Source: VXLM01 sp034421575 (GTDB taxonomy: Bacteria > Chloroflexota > Dehalococcoidia > Lucifugimonadales > VXLM01). Taken from it: DNA of 13,901 nt. Location: positions 1-13,901 of the forward strand of contig DAOUKG010000009.1 in assembly GCA_034421575.1 (NCBI GenBank), written 5' to 3'. Every line of letters starts with the position of its first letter. Position 1 is the stretch's first letter. The notes beneath the pieces are model-generated. The model saw nothing but the letters and a program-made list of their open reading frames with translations. It was not told the DNA's origin and ran no database searches. The position numbers were made by a program, and so were the translations under genes. Positions 1-6,959 of the stretch are shown here, piece after piece.

Positions 1-1
1 C

Positions 2-100
2 CGCTTCACCGATGCGCGCAATGAGAGTCCAGTCCCATTCGAGTGGACCAAGTGCGTTGTTGGGCCCGGAAGCCTTAAAATACGTTACTCTCAATTATGA
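2..100 (+). CDS. C-terminal tail of a probable IS630-type transposase, cut by the window edge
   Basis: An open frame enters from the left edge and ends at a TGA at 98-100. Its 32 residues include NESPVPFEWTK followed by VVGPGSLKIRY. This resembles the end of IS630-family transposases, where an aromatic-W-T-K motif closes the DDE catalytic domain and is followed in some subgroups by a V-V-x-P-x-x-L-K-x-R-Y tail. The catalytic residues would lie left of the window, so it cannot be told whether the gene is intact or a relic. No inverted terminal repeat could be identified in the roughly 50 bp between its stop and the end of the next, convergent gene. The assignment rests on motif memory only and is moderately secure. 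Confidence 0.45.
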   Translation, partial: RFTDARNESPVPFEWTKCVVGPGSLKIRYSQL

Positions 101-152
101 AACTAAGTACTAGGTAACTTCCACCAAGTAGACCGCTCGACGATACCTTGTA

Positions 153-734
153 CTACTTCGTAAGCGACTCGATAAAGCGGTTCGCATGGGGCGATAGTTT
201 CTTGACCTTCTCCGGATCCAGCATTCCTAGTATTGTGAAGCTGTGTGTCCCTTTGTTATAGCGACTAGCTGTACCACCTGTGGCGCGCTCAAGCCCATCT
301 AGAACATCCTGTTTAGGCACGTCTTCGACGTTTGGGTTCCCAGGTAGCAACTGACTGCGAAAACCTGTACCGAAGTACGATTCGAGCGTCTTGATGTCCG
401 CAAGGAACCATGACTCCATGATCTGCACCATGAGATGGCACTGGTCGTCCGTTGCACCTGAGGGGCGAACCCAGTTGTCGTTGCTTTTGAGATGTTGCCA
501 TGTGCTCCGAGTAGCGACAGGTCCTTCAGCATCCACGAGGAGTATGGCGGGCGAACCCTTACGCAAATCGGCACTAAATGTCCGAAAAGCTTCTCCTCGG
601 GGGCCACAGGCTTCAATCTCTACCGTGCCTTGTGGAAACCCGGCTTTAGAGAGAAACGCGGCAAATGCCTTGCGGCATTCACGGTCGAGCGCTTTGCGTC
701 CGCCCCCTTCAACGTAGACTTTGGTTTTCACCAT
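153..734 (-). CDS. DUF4276 family protein, Toprim-like, partner of the upstream ATPase
   Basis: This 193-residue protein matches the DUF4276 pattern in length and motifs. A strand with VYVEGGG at 6-12 places a Glu (E9) after strand 1. LLVDAEGP at 65-72 places D68 and E70 after a second strand. HLMVQIMESWFLAD at 100-113 is the family's hallmark block, and YNKGTHSF lies near 139. The Glu plus D-x-E arrangement is what a metal-binding Toprim nuclease fold would show; that reading is inference. The ATG at 732-734 overlaps the ATPase stop in the string ATGGTGA, a 7-nt overlap that implies translational coupling and a shared function. Only a weak GGTGG precedes the start. By analogy with two-gene ATPase + Toprim modules such as PARIS (AriA/AriB), AbiL and RloA/RloB, it may be the nuclease effector. 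It has no signal peptide and is presumably cytoplasmic. Confidence 0.75.
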   Translation of the reverse strand: MVKTKVYVEGGGRKALDRECRKAFAAFLSKAGFPQGTVEIEACGPRGEAFRTFSADLRKGSPAILLVDAEGPVATRSTWQHLKSNDNWVRPSGATDDQCHLMVQIMESWFLADIKTLESYFGTGFRSQLLPGNPNVEDVPKQDVLDGLERATGGTASRYNKGTHSFTILGMLDPEKVKKLSPHANRFIESLTK

Positions 735-1930
735 CGATTGCCACCGAACCGACCCCGGGTCCAGAGTTCACCAAGCCTGTAGTTCTCAAGCCAAGGCTTC
801 AGGTCATCTCCGTCTAGCCGACGAAGCTGTGTAGCCCCATCAACCTTTTCGCAAACGATCACTGCTTCAGGCACATCCGTGAGCGCGTCAACGAGGATAT
901 CGGAGTGCGTCGTAACGAATATTTGACTACGTGACGATGCCTCCACCAGCAACTTAGCTAATTCCGGGATAATGTCGGGGTGCAAGCCAAGCTCAGGTTC
1001 CTCGATACAAAGGATCGGTGGGGGATTTGGATGTAGGAGCACAGCAAGAAGGCAAAGAAAACGCAGACTCCCACCGGACAGCCGACTGCTGGGAATCGGA
1101 TGAAACAGTCCTTCTTCGTGGAAGAATATCTGCACCGTTCCTCCGGTTACGGTAGTGGTTACATCTTTGAACCATGAGTAGAAATCTCTCATGCGTTCCA
1201 GAATCTGCTCCCTTATTGGGGGCTGATTCAGGAGGAAGCTCAATACTAAGCTGAGATTCGAAGCATCGTTTACCAGAACATCCTGTCGGAGATCCGTTAG
1301 CTGTGGAAGGCGAGTTGGTGCTTCACGTCCAAAGTTCAATTCCCTGTAGAAGGCCATCATCTGGAAAAGCAACCCTACACTGGTCAGTTCCGGATAATAG
1401 AATGTGTCCCGACGTTGTGACAAGATTGACTGGTCAGGCTTAACTTCTTCCCGCTTTAGGTTTCGAGTGGTCCCGGTCTCCCTCATGTTGATGACCGGTT
1501 GACCTTCCATGTAGCGATAGTAGATGTACGGCTGTGATTCGTAGGGTGCTAATGGCATTTCACTCTCGACCACTTCATCAACGAGATAGAAGCGTCCCAA
1601 GACATCGTTGAACGATAGACGGTATCTGATAGGCATTGCCTGCGTTTCAAGTAGTATTGGATAGGTGAGTGTCACTTCTATCGTTGCTGTAGGGGACTGT
1701 GCGGCTCCCTTCCACAGCCAACTATTGACGCCTCCACCTCTATGAATTGGCTCCTGAAGATCCCTAGGCGCTCCGGCCAAAAGAGACAGAGCGTCTACGA
1801 AGTTCGACTTCCCGGAAGCGTTGGGTCCTATTAGGACGTTCAGGGGTTCGAGGGGAAACTCGGGAGTATAAGGAGCGTAGGACAGTATACTGTCCAAGCG
1901 GATCGTTCGAATGTACTTGTGGCCTTCCAT
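728..1930 (-). CDS. AAA/ABC-type ATPase (COG4637-like) of a two-gene ATPase + DUF4276 module
   Basis: The protein has about 400 residues and a complete ABC/SMC-type nucleotide-binding fold. Counted from the upstream GTG at 1943-1945, Walker A GPNASGKS is at 40-47, the signature LSGGS at 289-293, Walker B ILCIEEPE at 311-318 with its catalytic Glu, and the H-loop TTHS at 345-348. The end GELWTRGRFGGNRW resembles the usual closing motif of this ATPase family. The roughly 230 residues between Walker A and the signature are a helical/strand insert, as in OLD-like and AAA_21 ATPases. The ATG at 1928-1930 is preferred because AAGGG lies six bases before it; the GTG at 1945 has no ribosome binding site and would add five residues. 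The ATPase probably senses or gates activity of the DUF4276 protein translated from its overlapping end. No transport or repair partner is nearby. Confidence 0.85.
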   Translation of the reverse strand: MEGHKYIRTIRLDSILSYAPYTPEFPLEPLNVLIGPNASGKSNFVDALSLLAGAPRDLQEPIHRGGGVNSWLWKGAAQSPTATIEVTLTYPILLETQAMPIRYRLSFNDVLGRFYLVDEVVESEMPLAPYESQPYIYYRYMEGQPVINMRETGTTRNLKREEVKPDQSILSQRRDTFYYPELTSVGLLFQMMAFYRELNFGREAPTRLPQLTDLRQDVLVNDASNLSLVLSFLLNQPPIREQILERMRDFYSWFKDVTTTVTGGTVQIFFHEEGLFHPIPSSRLSGGSLRFLCLLAVLLHPNPPPILCIEEPELGLHPDIIPELAKLLVEASSRSQIFVTTHSDILVDALTDVPEAVIVCEKVDGATQLRRLDGDDLKPWLENYRLGELWTRGRFGGNRW

Positions 1931-1966
1931 GAGGGCCCTTATCACCGATCGTGCTTTTCTATGGTG

Positions 1967-1993
1967 ATTGTATCAATAACATCACGGCAGCAA
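1967..1993 (-). promoter_or_regulatory. Candidate promoter of the ATPase/DUF4276 pair
   Basis: On the minus strand, TACAAT (plus 1967-1972) is preceded directly by TGA, giving an extended -10 of the form TGnTACAAT. TTGCTG (plus 1988-1993) is a possible -35 at a short 15-bp spacing. It lies within the 81-bp gap after ribH, which suggests the pair can be transcribed separately from the riboflavin operon. No intrinsic terminator is visible in that gap, so readthrough from ribH is possible. Confidence 0.4.
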
Positions 1994-2026
1994 CGCAAGT
2001 AACTCACGTTCCATCATGCCGCGGGG

Positions 2027-2500
2027 TCAGTCGGAGTCGATCTGCTTGGCAAGATTCGCCATTTCGATGGCCGTGACGGCGGCGCTGTAACCATGGTTGC
2101 CGCTCTTGCCGCCAGCCCTGTTGATGGCCTGCTCGACCGTGTCGGTCGTGAGGATGCCGAAGATGACGGGCACGCCTGAGGCCATACCTGCTGCCGCGAT
2201 GCCCTTGGCGGCCTCCCCGGCCACGTGCTCGTAGTGGTCGGTCTCTCCACGGATGACGGCGCCGAGGCAGACGACCGCGTCGTACTTGTTCGCCGCGGCA
2301 AGTCGCTTGGCGACGAACGGCACCTCGAACGAGCCCGGAACCGATACGACCGTTACGTCATCGTCGGCAACACCGTACTGGGACAGGGCCGCGATTGCGC
2401 CTTCCTGCAGACGCGATGTGATGAAGTCATTGAACCTTGCTACGACGACGGCGACTTTTAGACCTTCGCCCTGCAGGCTGCCCTTGAGTTCATTTGGCAT
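2027..2500 (-). CDS. ribH: 6,7-dimethyl-8-ribityllumazine synthase
   Basis: RibH condenses 5-amino-6-ribitylamino-uracil with 3,4-dihydroxy-2-butanone 4-phosphate to give lumazine, the next-to-last step of riboflavin synthesis; the family forms pentameric or icosahedral cytoplasmic shells. The 157-residue length is typical. Visible family blocks are ARFNDFI at 21-27, VPGSFEVP at 54-61, GAVIRGETDHYEHV around 80-93 with the catalytic His at about 89, and GILTTDT followed by AGGKSGNHG. The frame is open upstream into ribBA, but the ATG at 2498-2500 is chosen because homology starts there and GGAG lies seven bases before it. The start overlaps the end of ribBA by 11 bp, so the genes are translationally coupled. 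It is the last gene of the dcd-rib operon. Confidence 0.97.
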   Translation of the reverse strand: MPNELKGSLQGEGLKVAVVVARFNDFITSRLQEGAIAALSQYGVADDDVTVVSVPGSFEVPFVAKRLAAANKYDAVVCLGAVIRGETDHYEHVAGEAAKGIAAAGMASGVPVIFGILTTDTVEQAINRAGGKSGNHGYSAAVTAIEMANLAKQIDSD

Positions 2501-3755
2501 CGCTTGTCTCCGAGATGTCGACGAGTGAGGAATCGGAACCGTTAACGTGAGTGTCGGCCTCGTCAAGGAGGTGCCCAAGGCGTGTGCGCTTGGTCTCAAG
2601 GTAGCGGCTATTCTCCTTCGTCGGTTGGGCCTTGATCGGCACCCGCTCGACGATCTCCAAACCGAAGCCGTCCAGTCCGCTCAGCTTGCGGGGATTGTTG
2701 GTTAGGATGCGCATCCTGCGGACACCCAGATCGTCCAGGATCTGCGCGCCGACGCCGTAGTGCCGGATGTCGGGAGCGTATCCAAGGTGAACGTTGGCGT
2801 CGACGGTGTCGAGGCCGAGGTCCTGCAGGTTGTAAGCCTTGATCTTGTTGTGGATGCCTATCCCCCTGCCCTCCTGGCGCATGTAGAGGAAGACACCCCT
2901 GCCCTCGCGCTCTATTGCCTGGAGGGCCAGATCGACCTGCTCTCCACAGTCGCAGCGCAGGCTTCCGAAGACATCGCCCGTGAGACACTCGCTGTGCACT
3001 CGAACGAGTACAGGCTCTTCCGTGGTGATGTCACCGAGAACAAGCGCCACGTGCTCGGCGGTGTCGACCAGACTGCTGTAGGACGTAATCGTGAACTCGC
3101 CGCGCTTGGCCGGCAGACGGGCATCCGCTACGCGCTCGATGATGCGTTCGTGCTCGCGGCGATATGCGATGATGCTAGCTATGCTCACGATACCGATCCC
3201 GTGCTCTTCGGAGAAACGAAGCAAGTCAAGCATTCGCATCATGGTCCCGTCTTCGTTGACTAGCTCGCACAGGACGCCGGAGGGATCGAGTCCGGCCATT
3301 CGGGACAGGTCCACGGCAGCTTCGGTGTGACCCGCGCGGACGAGAACTCCACCCTCCGTGTACCGAAGAGGAAACACGTGGCCAGGCCTTCCGAGGTCTT
3401 CCGGTTTCGTATCGGGAGCGACGAGCCTCTGCACCGTCACCCATCGATCGTGGGCGGAGACACCGGTGGTGGTGCCCTCCAGCGCGTCGACGGAGATCGT
3501 GAAGGCCGTGCTCAGGCGCGCGGTGTTGTCGCGCACCATCATGGGCAACTGCAGCTCTTCAAGGCGTTGGGCTGTCAGCGGAACGCAGACGATGCCGCTG
3601 GAGTGGCGGACGATGAAGTTGATGGCCTCGGGGGTCGCCTTCTCGGCGGCCATGATGAGGTCGCCCTCATTCTCGCGGTCCTCGTCATCGACGACGATGA
3701 CCATCCGCCCCTGACCGATCTCGGTTACTGCCTGATCGACCGATATCTCCGGCAT
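2490..3755 (-). CDS. ribBA: Bifunctional 3,4-dihydroxy-2-butanone 4-phosphate synthase / GTP cyclohydrolase II
   Basis: This 421-residue fusion opens both branches of riboflavin synthesis: ribulose-5-phosphate to dihydroxybutanone phosphate, and GTP to the first pyrimidine intermediate. The N-terminal DHBP synthase half (about 1-205) has the acidic metal loop DDEDRENEGD at 23-32 and GHTEAAVDLSRMAG near 142-155. The C-terminal GTP cyclohydrolase II half (about 210-400) has the zinc ligands C257, C268 and C270 in HSECLTG...LRCDCGEQ, then MRQEGRGIGI at 292-301 and the block around IKAYNLQDLG. Both halves look intact. The last 20 or so residues form a polar tail beyond the usual end. An AGGG lies a few bases before the ATG, and the gene follows ribE by 11 bp. 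Confidence 0.97.
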   Translation of the reverse strand: MPEISVDQAVTEIGQGRMVIVVDDEDRENEGDLIMAAEKATPEAINFIVRHSSGIVCVPLTAQRLEELQLPMMVRDNTARLSTAFTISVDALEGTTTGVSAHDRWVTVQRLVAPDTKPEDLGRPGHVFPLRYTEGGVLVRAGHTEAAVDLSRMAGLDPSGVLCELVNEDGTMMRMLDLLRFSEEHGIGIVSIASIIAYRREHERIIERVADARLPAKRGEFTITSYSSLVDTAEHVALVLGDITTEEPVLVRVHSECLTGDVFGSLRCDCGEQVDLALQAIEREGRGVFLYMRQEGRGIGIHNKIKAYNLQDLGLDTVDANVHLGYAPDIRHYGVGAQILDDLGVRRMRILTNNPRKLSGLDGFGLEIVERVPIKAQPTKENSRYLETKRTRLGHLLDEADTHVNGSDSSLVDISETSDAK

Positions 3756-3766
3756 CGTTCCCTACC

Positions 3767-4345
3767 CTAACTCCCTGTCGTCAACCGCTCGACGTACTTT
3801 GCGAGGATGTCGATCTCGATGTTGACGGCGTCTCCCACACTGCGCGAACCGAATATCGTATGGTCGCGGGTATGTGGTATCACCGTGACCGAAAAGCCAG
3901 TCTCGTCACAGTGTACAACCGTGAGACTCACGCCGTCCACAGCTATGAAGCCCTTCTCAACGACATATCGCGCGACCTGCGGCGGCACGTCCATCCGCAC
4001 CATGAGAGCTTCGCCGTCAGCCGATATCTCGCTGATCGTGCCGGTCCCGTCCACGTGGCCCTGAACGATGTGCCCGTCCAATCTCCCGTCGGCGCGAAGG
4101 GGACGCTCAAGATTTACGGGGCTGTTGATACTCAGATCACCGAGGTTCGTGCGTCTGAGCGTCTCCGGCACGACATCGACCGTAAACGCGTACGGTTCCA
4201 GTTTGGTGACAGTCAGGCACGCGCCGTTGACGCTGATGCTCCCACCGAGTTCCAGTGTGGGCATCACCGTATGGGCGGCTATTGTCAGCCGTCCGTGATC
4301 CGACGTTTGGACCGTACCGACTTCTTCCACGATTCCCGTGAACAT
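3767..4345 (-). CDS. ribE: Riboflavin synthase, alpha subunit
   Basis: RibE converts two lumazine molecules into riboflavin and a recycled pyrimidine by transferring a four-carbon unit, acting as a trimer in the cytoplasm. The protein has 192 residues and the classic start MFTGIVEEVG. It is built of two similar lumazine-binding repeats: the first with SVNGACLTV around 38-46, the second with AVDGVSLTV around 135-143. ERPLRADGRLDGHIVQGHVDG bridges them at about 80-100. The C-terminal LAKYVERL helix needed for trimerisation is present. The ribosome binding site is weak (GAG before AAAAG). The gene starts 6 bp after ribD and ends 11 bp before ribBA, so expression is probably through the operon. 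Confidence 0.97.
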   Translation of the reverse strand: MFTGIVEEVGTVQTSDHGRLTIAAHTVMPTLELGGSISVNGACLTVTKLEPYAFTVDVVPETLRRTNLGDLSINSPVNLERPLRADGRLDGHIVQGHVDGTGTISEISADGEALMVRMDVPPQVARYVVEKGFIAVDGVSLTVVHCDETGFSVTVIPHTRDHTIFGSRSVGDAVNIEIDILAKYVERLTTGS

Positions 4346-4351
4346 CTTTTC

Positions 4352-5434
4352 TCAGCAGTATCCTGTGATGAGCATATCCCGTCCCAACCTCTTCCACCTG
4401 ACACGTTCCAGTTCGAGGGCGTCGGCCATCATCTGAACACCCGCGCCTCCGACCGGCGATGGAGCGCCCTTCCCGCCGATTACCGTCGGAGCTACGAAGG
4501 CAACGACCTTGTCGACCAGTCCGAGATCGAACAGCGCGCCGAGCAATGTGCCTCCACCTTCCACCATTATGCTCGTAATGTCTCGTTCCTCCGCAAGGAA
4601 TTCAATGAGCCGCTCGAGATCAATATGTCCGTTACTCACAGGGAATTGTTTGACTTCTGGGCCGATTCGACTGTCCCCATTCAGCAATAGATCTATGCCC
4701 GGTCCTACGGCTAACAAGGCTTCGCCAGGTTCCTCAGTGAGTCGGGCCATTGCAGGGAGTCTGCCGAGCGTATCTAGGACCACGCGGAGGGGCTGACGTG
4801 CCAGAGGATTCCCTTTCTCATCACGGGCGGTCAGTCGGGGATCGTCGGCCAATACGGTCCCTATGCCGACCATGATCGCATCAGTGCTCGCGCGCATCTT
4901 GTGGACGTGCCACCTCGCCTTGTCCCCGGTAATCCACTTCGAGTCTCCCGTGTGCGTGGCGATCTTCCCATCCAAGCTCATGGCGAACTTGGCAGTGATG
5001 AAGGGCCGACCGGTGGTCACGAACTTCAGCCACGCCTCAAGCTGTCGCTGTACTGCCGCCGCCTCTCCGCCAAGGTGGGTCCGAATTCCCGCGGACTCAA
5101 GCCGTTCGATCCCACAACCGACTACGTCAGCGTTTGGGTCGCGAATGGCTACGTGTACCGTCGATATGCCTGCGCCGACGATCGTGTCGGTACACGGAGC
5201 GGTCCGTCCTGAATGGTTGCACGGTTCCAAGGTGACGTAGAGCGTCGCGCCGTTCGCGAGGGGGCCCGCCTGCTTGATGGCAACGATCTCCGCGTGGTCG
5301 CCACCCGGCGGTTGGGTGAATCCCTCGCCGACAATCTCTCCGTCCTTGACGATGACGGCCCCGACCGCAGGGTTGGGACTCGTCGAGCCGAGGGCCTGAC
5401 GCGCAAGGCTAACCGCCCTTCGCATGTAGTTCAT
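4352..5434 (-). CDS. ribD: Bifunctional pyrimidine deaminase/reductase of riboflavin synthesis
   Basis: RibD deaminates the product of GTP cyclohydrolase II and then reduces its ribose to ribitol with NADPH. The 360-residue protein shows both domains. The deaminase (about 1-140) has the zinc site HAE at 47-49 and EPCNHSGRTAPC with C72 and C81. The reductase (about 145-355) begins with FITAKFAMSLDGKIA at 145-159 and has VEGGGTLLGALFD at 291-303. The ATG at 5432-5434 follows the dcd stop by 4 bp; a second ATG three codons downstream (5423-5425) is an alternative start. AGGG lies too close to the first ATG to be an ideal ribosome binding site, so re-initiation after dcd is plausible. The intermediate phosphatase of this pathway is not encoded here. 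Confidence 0.97.
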   Translation of the reverse strand: MNYMRRAVSLARQALGSTSPNPAVGAVIVKDGEIVGEGFTQPPGGDHAEIVAIKQAGPLANGATLYVTLEPCNHSGRTAPCTDTIVGAGISTVHVAIRDPNADVVGCGIERLESAGIRTHLGGEAAAVQRQLEAWLKFVTTGRPFITAKFAMSLDGKIATHTGDSKWITGDKARWHVHKMRASTDAIMVGIGTVLADDPRLTARDEKGNPLARQPLRVVLDTLGRLPAMARLTEEPGEALLAVGPGIDLLLNGDSRIGPEVKQFPVSNGHIDLERLIEFLAEERDITSIMVEGGGTLLGALFDLGLVDKVVAFVAPTVIGGKGAPSPVGGAGVQMMADALELERVRWKRLGRDMLITGYC

Positions 5435-5438
5435 GGCC

Positions 5439-6020
5439 CTAGTCCGTGGAGGTCTCGTCCTTGAAATCCATGTACATACGGCTAGCGGTGGGCACGACTT
5501 GCCCCTGATACTTGCTGCCGAGACCGGGTGAGCCGTAGAGCTGCTCGGCGGGCGTCGTGAGCTGTAGGAACGAGAGCTGGCCGATCTTCATCCCCTGGTA
5601 GAGGGTGATGGGCAGGTTAGCGACGTTGCTCAGTTCGAGGGTGAGGTGTCCCTTCCAGCCCGGATCGACGTAACCGGCCGTCGAGTGAATGAGCAGTCCT
5701 ATACGCCCCAGCGAACTCTTGCCCTCCAGACGCGCGACGAGATGTCCGGGTATCTCGATGTGTTCGAGAGTGGTGCCCAGCACGAACTCCCCCGGATGGA
5801 GAATGAAGGGATCGTCTTCCCCCGTCTCGACCATTTCGGTGAGGTCGGTCATGTCCTGGCCGATGTCGATGTAGGGACGGCGTGAGTTGCGGAAGACGAG
5901 GATCTGAGGGCCAAGATGAACGTCCACGCTGGCGGGCTGTATGCAGCCCTCTCCCAACGGATCGACAACGATGTTGCCCTCGTCGATCTCTTCTCGAATC
6001 GTTCGGTCGCTCAATACCAT
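5439..6020 (-). CDS. dcd: dCTP deaminase, possibly the dUMP-forming bifunctional type
   Basis: Dcd deaminates dCTP to dUTP to feed thymidylate synthesis; some family members also hydrolyse dUTP to dUMP. The 193-residue protein has the trimeric dUTPase-like fold, with QPASVDVHLG at 28-37, EGKSSLGRIG at 99-108, HSTAGYVDPGW at 112-122 and LTLELSN at 126-132, where E129 is the expected catalytic acid. The H-S-T-A-G-x-x-D-P-G form and the GSKYQGQ tail are closest to actinobacterial and archaeal-type enzymes rather than the E. coli one, hence the tentative dUMP-forming call. The frame is open farther upstream, but homology and an AGGA nine bases ahead favour the ATG at 6018-6020. It is the first gene of the operon that continues into ribD. 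Confidence 0.94.
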   Translation of the reverse strand: MVLSDRTIREEIDEGNIVVDPLGEGCIQPASVDVHLGPQILVFRNSRRPYIDIGQDMTDLTEMVETGEDDPFILHPGEFVLGTTLEHIEIPGHLVARLEGKSSLGRIGLLIHSTAGYVDPGWKGHLTLELSNVANLPITLYQGMKIGQLSFLQLTTPAEQLYGSPGLGSKYQGQVVPTASRMYMDFKDETSTD

Positions 6021-6062
6021 GCGCGTGAGTCCTGCCCAGCGGTCATTTAAGGAGTGAGGAGA

Positions 6063-6092
6063 ATTGTAGCAATCGTCAAGTAACGCGCGCAA
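6063..6092 (-). promoter_or_regulatory. Candidate promoter of the dcd-rib operon
   Basis: On the minus strand, TACAAT (plus 6063-6068) is preceded by TGC, an extended -10 of the form TGnTACAAT. TTGCGC (plus 6087-6092) lies 18 bp upstream as a weak -35. Transcription would begin near 6056, leaving about 35 nt before the dcd start. That leader carries the ribosome binding site AGGA but has no room for an FMN riboswitch. Confidence 0.5.
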
Positions 6093-6143
6093 TGAGGCAG
6101 GCATGGACGTAGGGAGCGGCCCCATTCTTGAGTCACGTTTCGC

Positions 6144-6776
6144 CTACCGCACACTTCGTTTGAGGGCAACGACGACAGAGAGGAACAGGAGTTTGATGTC
6201 CATCCACGGACTGAGCGTCTTGATGTACAGGTTGTCATACCTCAGCTTGTTTCGGGGGTGTGTCTGCGCGCTGCCCCGCACCTGCGCCAGTCCTGCAACG
6301 CCGGGTCGCACACGAAGGCGCTCCGAAAAGGTGGGAACCTCCCGGCTGAACCGTTCTACCAATTCAGGACGTTCCGGTCGCGGGCCGACGACGCTCATTT
6401 CGCCCTTCAAGATGTTAATCACCTGAGGTAGCTCGTCGAGGTGGAGGATGCGAAGTATGCGCCCTACCCTCGTCGTCCGGCGGTCATGCTCCGCTGCCCA
6501 CACCGGCCCGGTCTCAGACTCGGCATCCATGATCATGGTGCGGAACTTTATGACGTTAAAGCGCCTGCCGTTCCGACCCACTCGCTCCTGCACGTAGAAG
6601 ACCGGTCCGCGGTCTCCAATCCAAATGACGATGGGTATGCCGATCCACAGAACTATGAAGAAAGGTGACAACGCGACGTGCGCCAATATGATGAGAGCGA
6701 GGTCAAAAGGCCGCTTGTACCCGTCGCGGATGGCGACGGAGTCTCCTTCAGTCCCCTTCGACGCCTTACGCGTCAT
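6144..6776 (-). CDS. Bacterial sugar transferase (phosphoglycosyl transferase, initiating glycan synthesis)
   Basis: Members of this family transfer a phospho-sugar from a nucleotide sugar to a membrane polyprenyl phosphate, starting assembly of capsule, exopolysaccharide or lipid-linked glycans. The 210-residue protein is of the small, PglC-like size. It starts with a basic stretch KRPFDLA at 21-27, then one membrane or re-entrant helix at about 28-52. GPVFYVQERVGRNG, FNVIKFRTMIMDAE, DELPQVINILKGEMS and VVGPRPERPE follow, all standard blocks of the family. An in-frame TTG at 6861-6863 would give 239 residues, but it lies inside the predicted -35 element. GAGAG lies seven bases before the ATG at 6774-6776, so that start is used. 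No other glycan gene is in the window; it seems to be a single transcription unit. Confidence 0.92.
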   Translation of the reverse strand: MTRKASKGTEGDSVAIRDGYKRPFDLALIILAHVALSPFFIVLWIGIPIVIWIGDRGPVFYVQERVGRNGRRFNVIKFRTMIMDAESETGPVWAAEHDRRTTRVGRILRILHLDELPQVINILKGEMSVVGPRPERPELVERFSREVPTFSERLRVRPGVAGLAQVRGSAQTHPRNKLRYDNLYIKTLSPWMDIKLLFLSVVVALKRSVR

Positions 6777-6834
6777 AGCACGTCTCTCACCACATCCACC
6801 GGCTTGCTGCACGTTTCTCGGCCCATTGAGCGCG

Positions 6835-6863
6835 ATTGTATCTCCGGTACCGGAGGGATTCAA
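6835..6863 (-). promoter_or_regulatory. Promoter of the sugar transferase gene
   Basis: On the minus strand, TTGAAT (plus 6858-6863) and TACAAT (plus 6835-6840) are separated by 17 bp, a near-ideal sigma-70 type layout. Transcription would start near 6828 and give a leader of about 50 nt before the ATG at 6776. The 17-bp spacer is almost filled by the palindrome described separately. Confidence 0.6.
6842..6855. promoter_or_regulatory. Perfect 14-bp palindrome CTCCGGTACCGGAG, candidate operator
   Basis: The 14 bases are identical on both strands. They sit inside the spacer between the -35 and -10 boxes of the sugar transferase promoter and about 33 bp upstream of the -35 box of the divergent promoter. 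A regulator bound here could occlude or remodel the minus-strand promoter and influence the plus-strand one. The regulator is not known. Confidence 0.4.
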
Positions 6864-6887
6864 CGTGAGTGTCCCATCACCGCTTGC

Positions 6888-6916
6888 TGGACACGCTCCG
6901 CCGCCTCACGTATTCT
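6888..6916 (+). promoter_or_regulatory. Promoter of the dehydrogenase-pheA operon
   Basis: TGGACA (6888-6893) and TATTCT (6911-6916) are separated by 17 bp and match the sigma-70 consensus in five and four of six positions. Transcription from near 6923 would leave about 37 nt before the ATG at 6960, including the ribosome binding site GAGAGAG at 6944-6950. Confidence 0.55.
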
Positions 6917-6959
6917 GTGTTTTGCCGAGAGAAAACCAAGACCGAGAGAGCAATTCGCC

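Noticed and set aside
2760..3263. A 167-residue plus-strand open frame opposite ribBA
   Set aside because: It is a shadow of the ribBA coding strand with no family resemblance and no start signal.
3860..4690. A 276-residue plus-strand open frame antisense to ribE and ribD
   Set aside because: It is wholly antisense to two conserved genes, has no ribosome binding site, and its translation shows no recognisable motif. It is a by-product of high-GC codon use.
6021..6143. A possible FMN riboswitch upstream of the riboflavin operon
   Set aside because: The gap is 123 bp, the promoter lies in its middle, and no conserved RFN helices were seen. It was considered because such operons often carry one.
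6777..6863. A 29-residue N-terminal extension of the sugar transferase from a TTG
   Set aside because: The TTG lies inside the -35 box of the gene's promoter, and a better ATG with GAGAG follows.
6678..6959. An N-terminal extension of about 94 residues on the dehydrogenase
   Set aside because: The extension covers the divergent promoters and part of the sugar transferase gene, has no homology-like pattern, and the ATG at 6960 has a good ribosome binding site.
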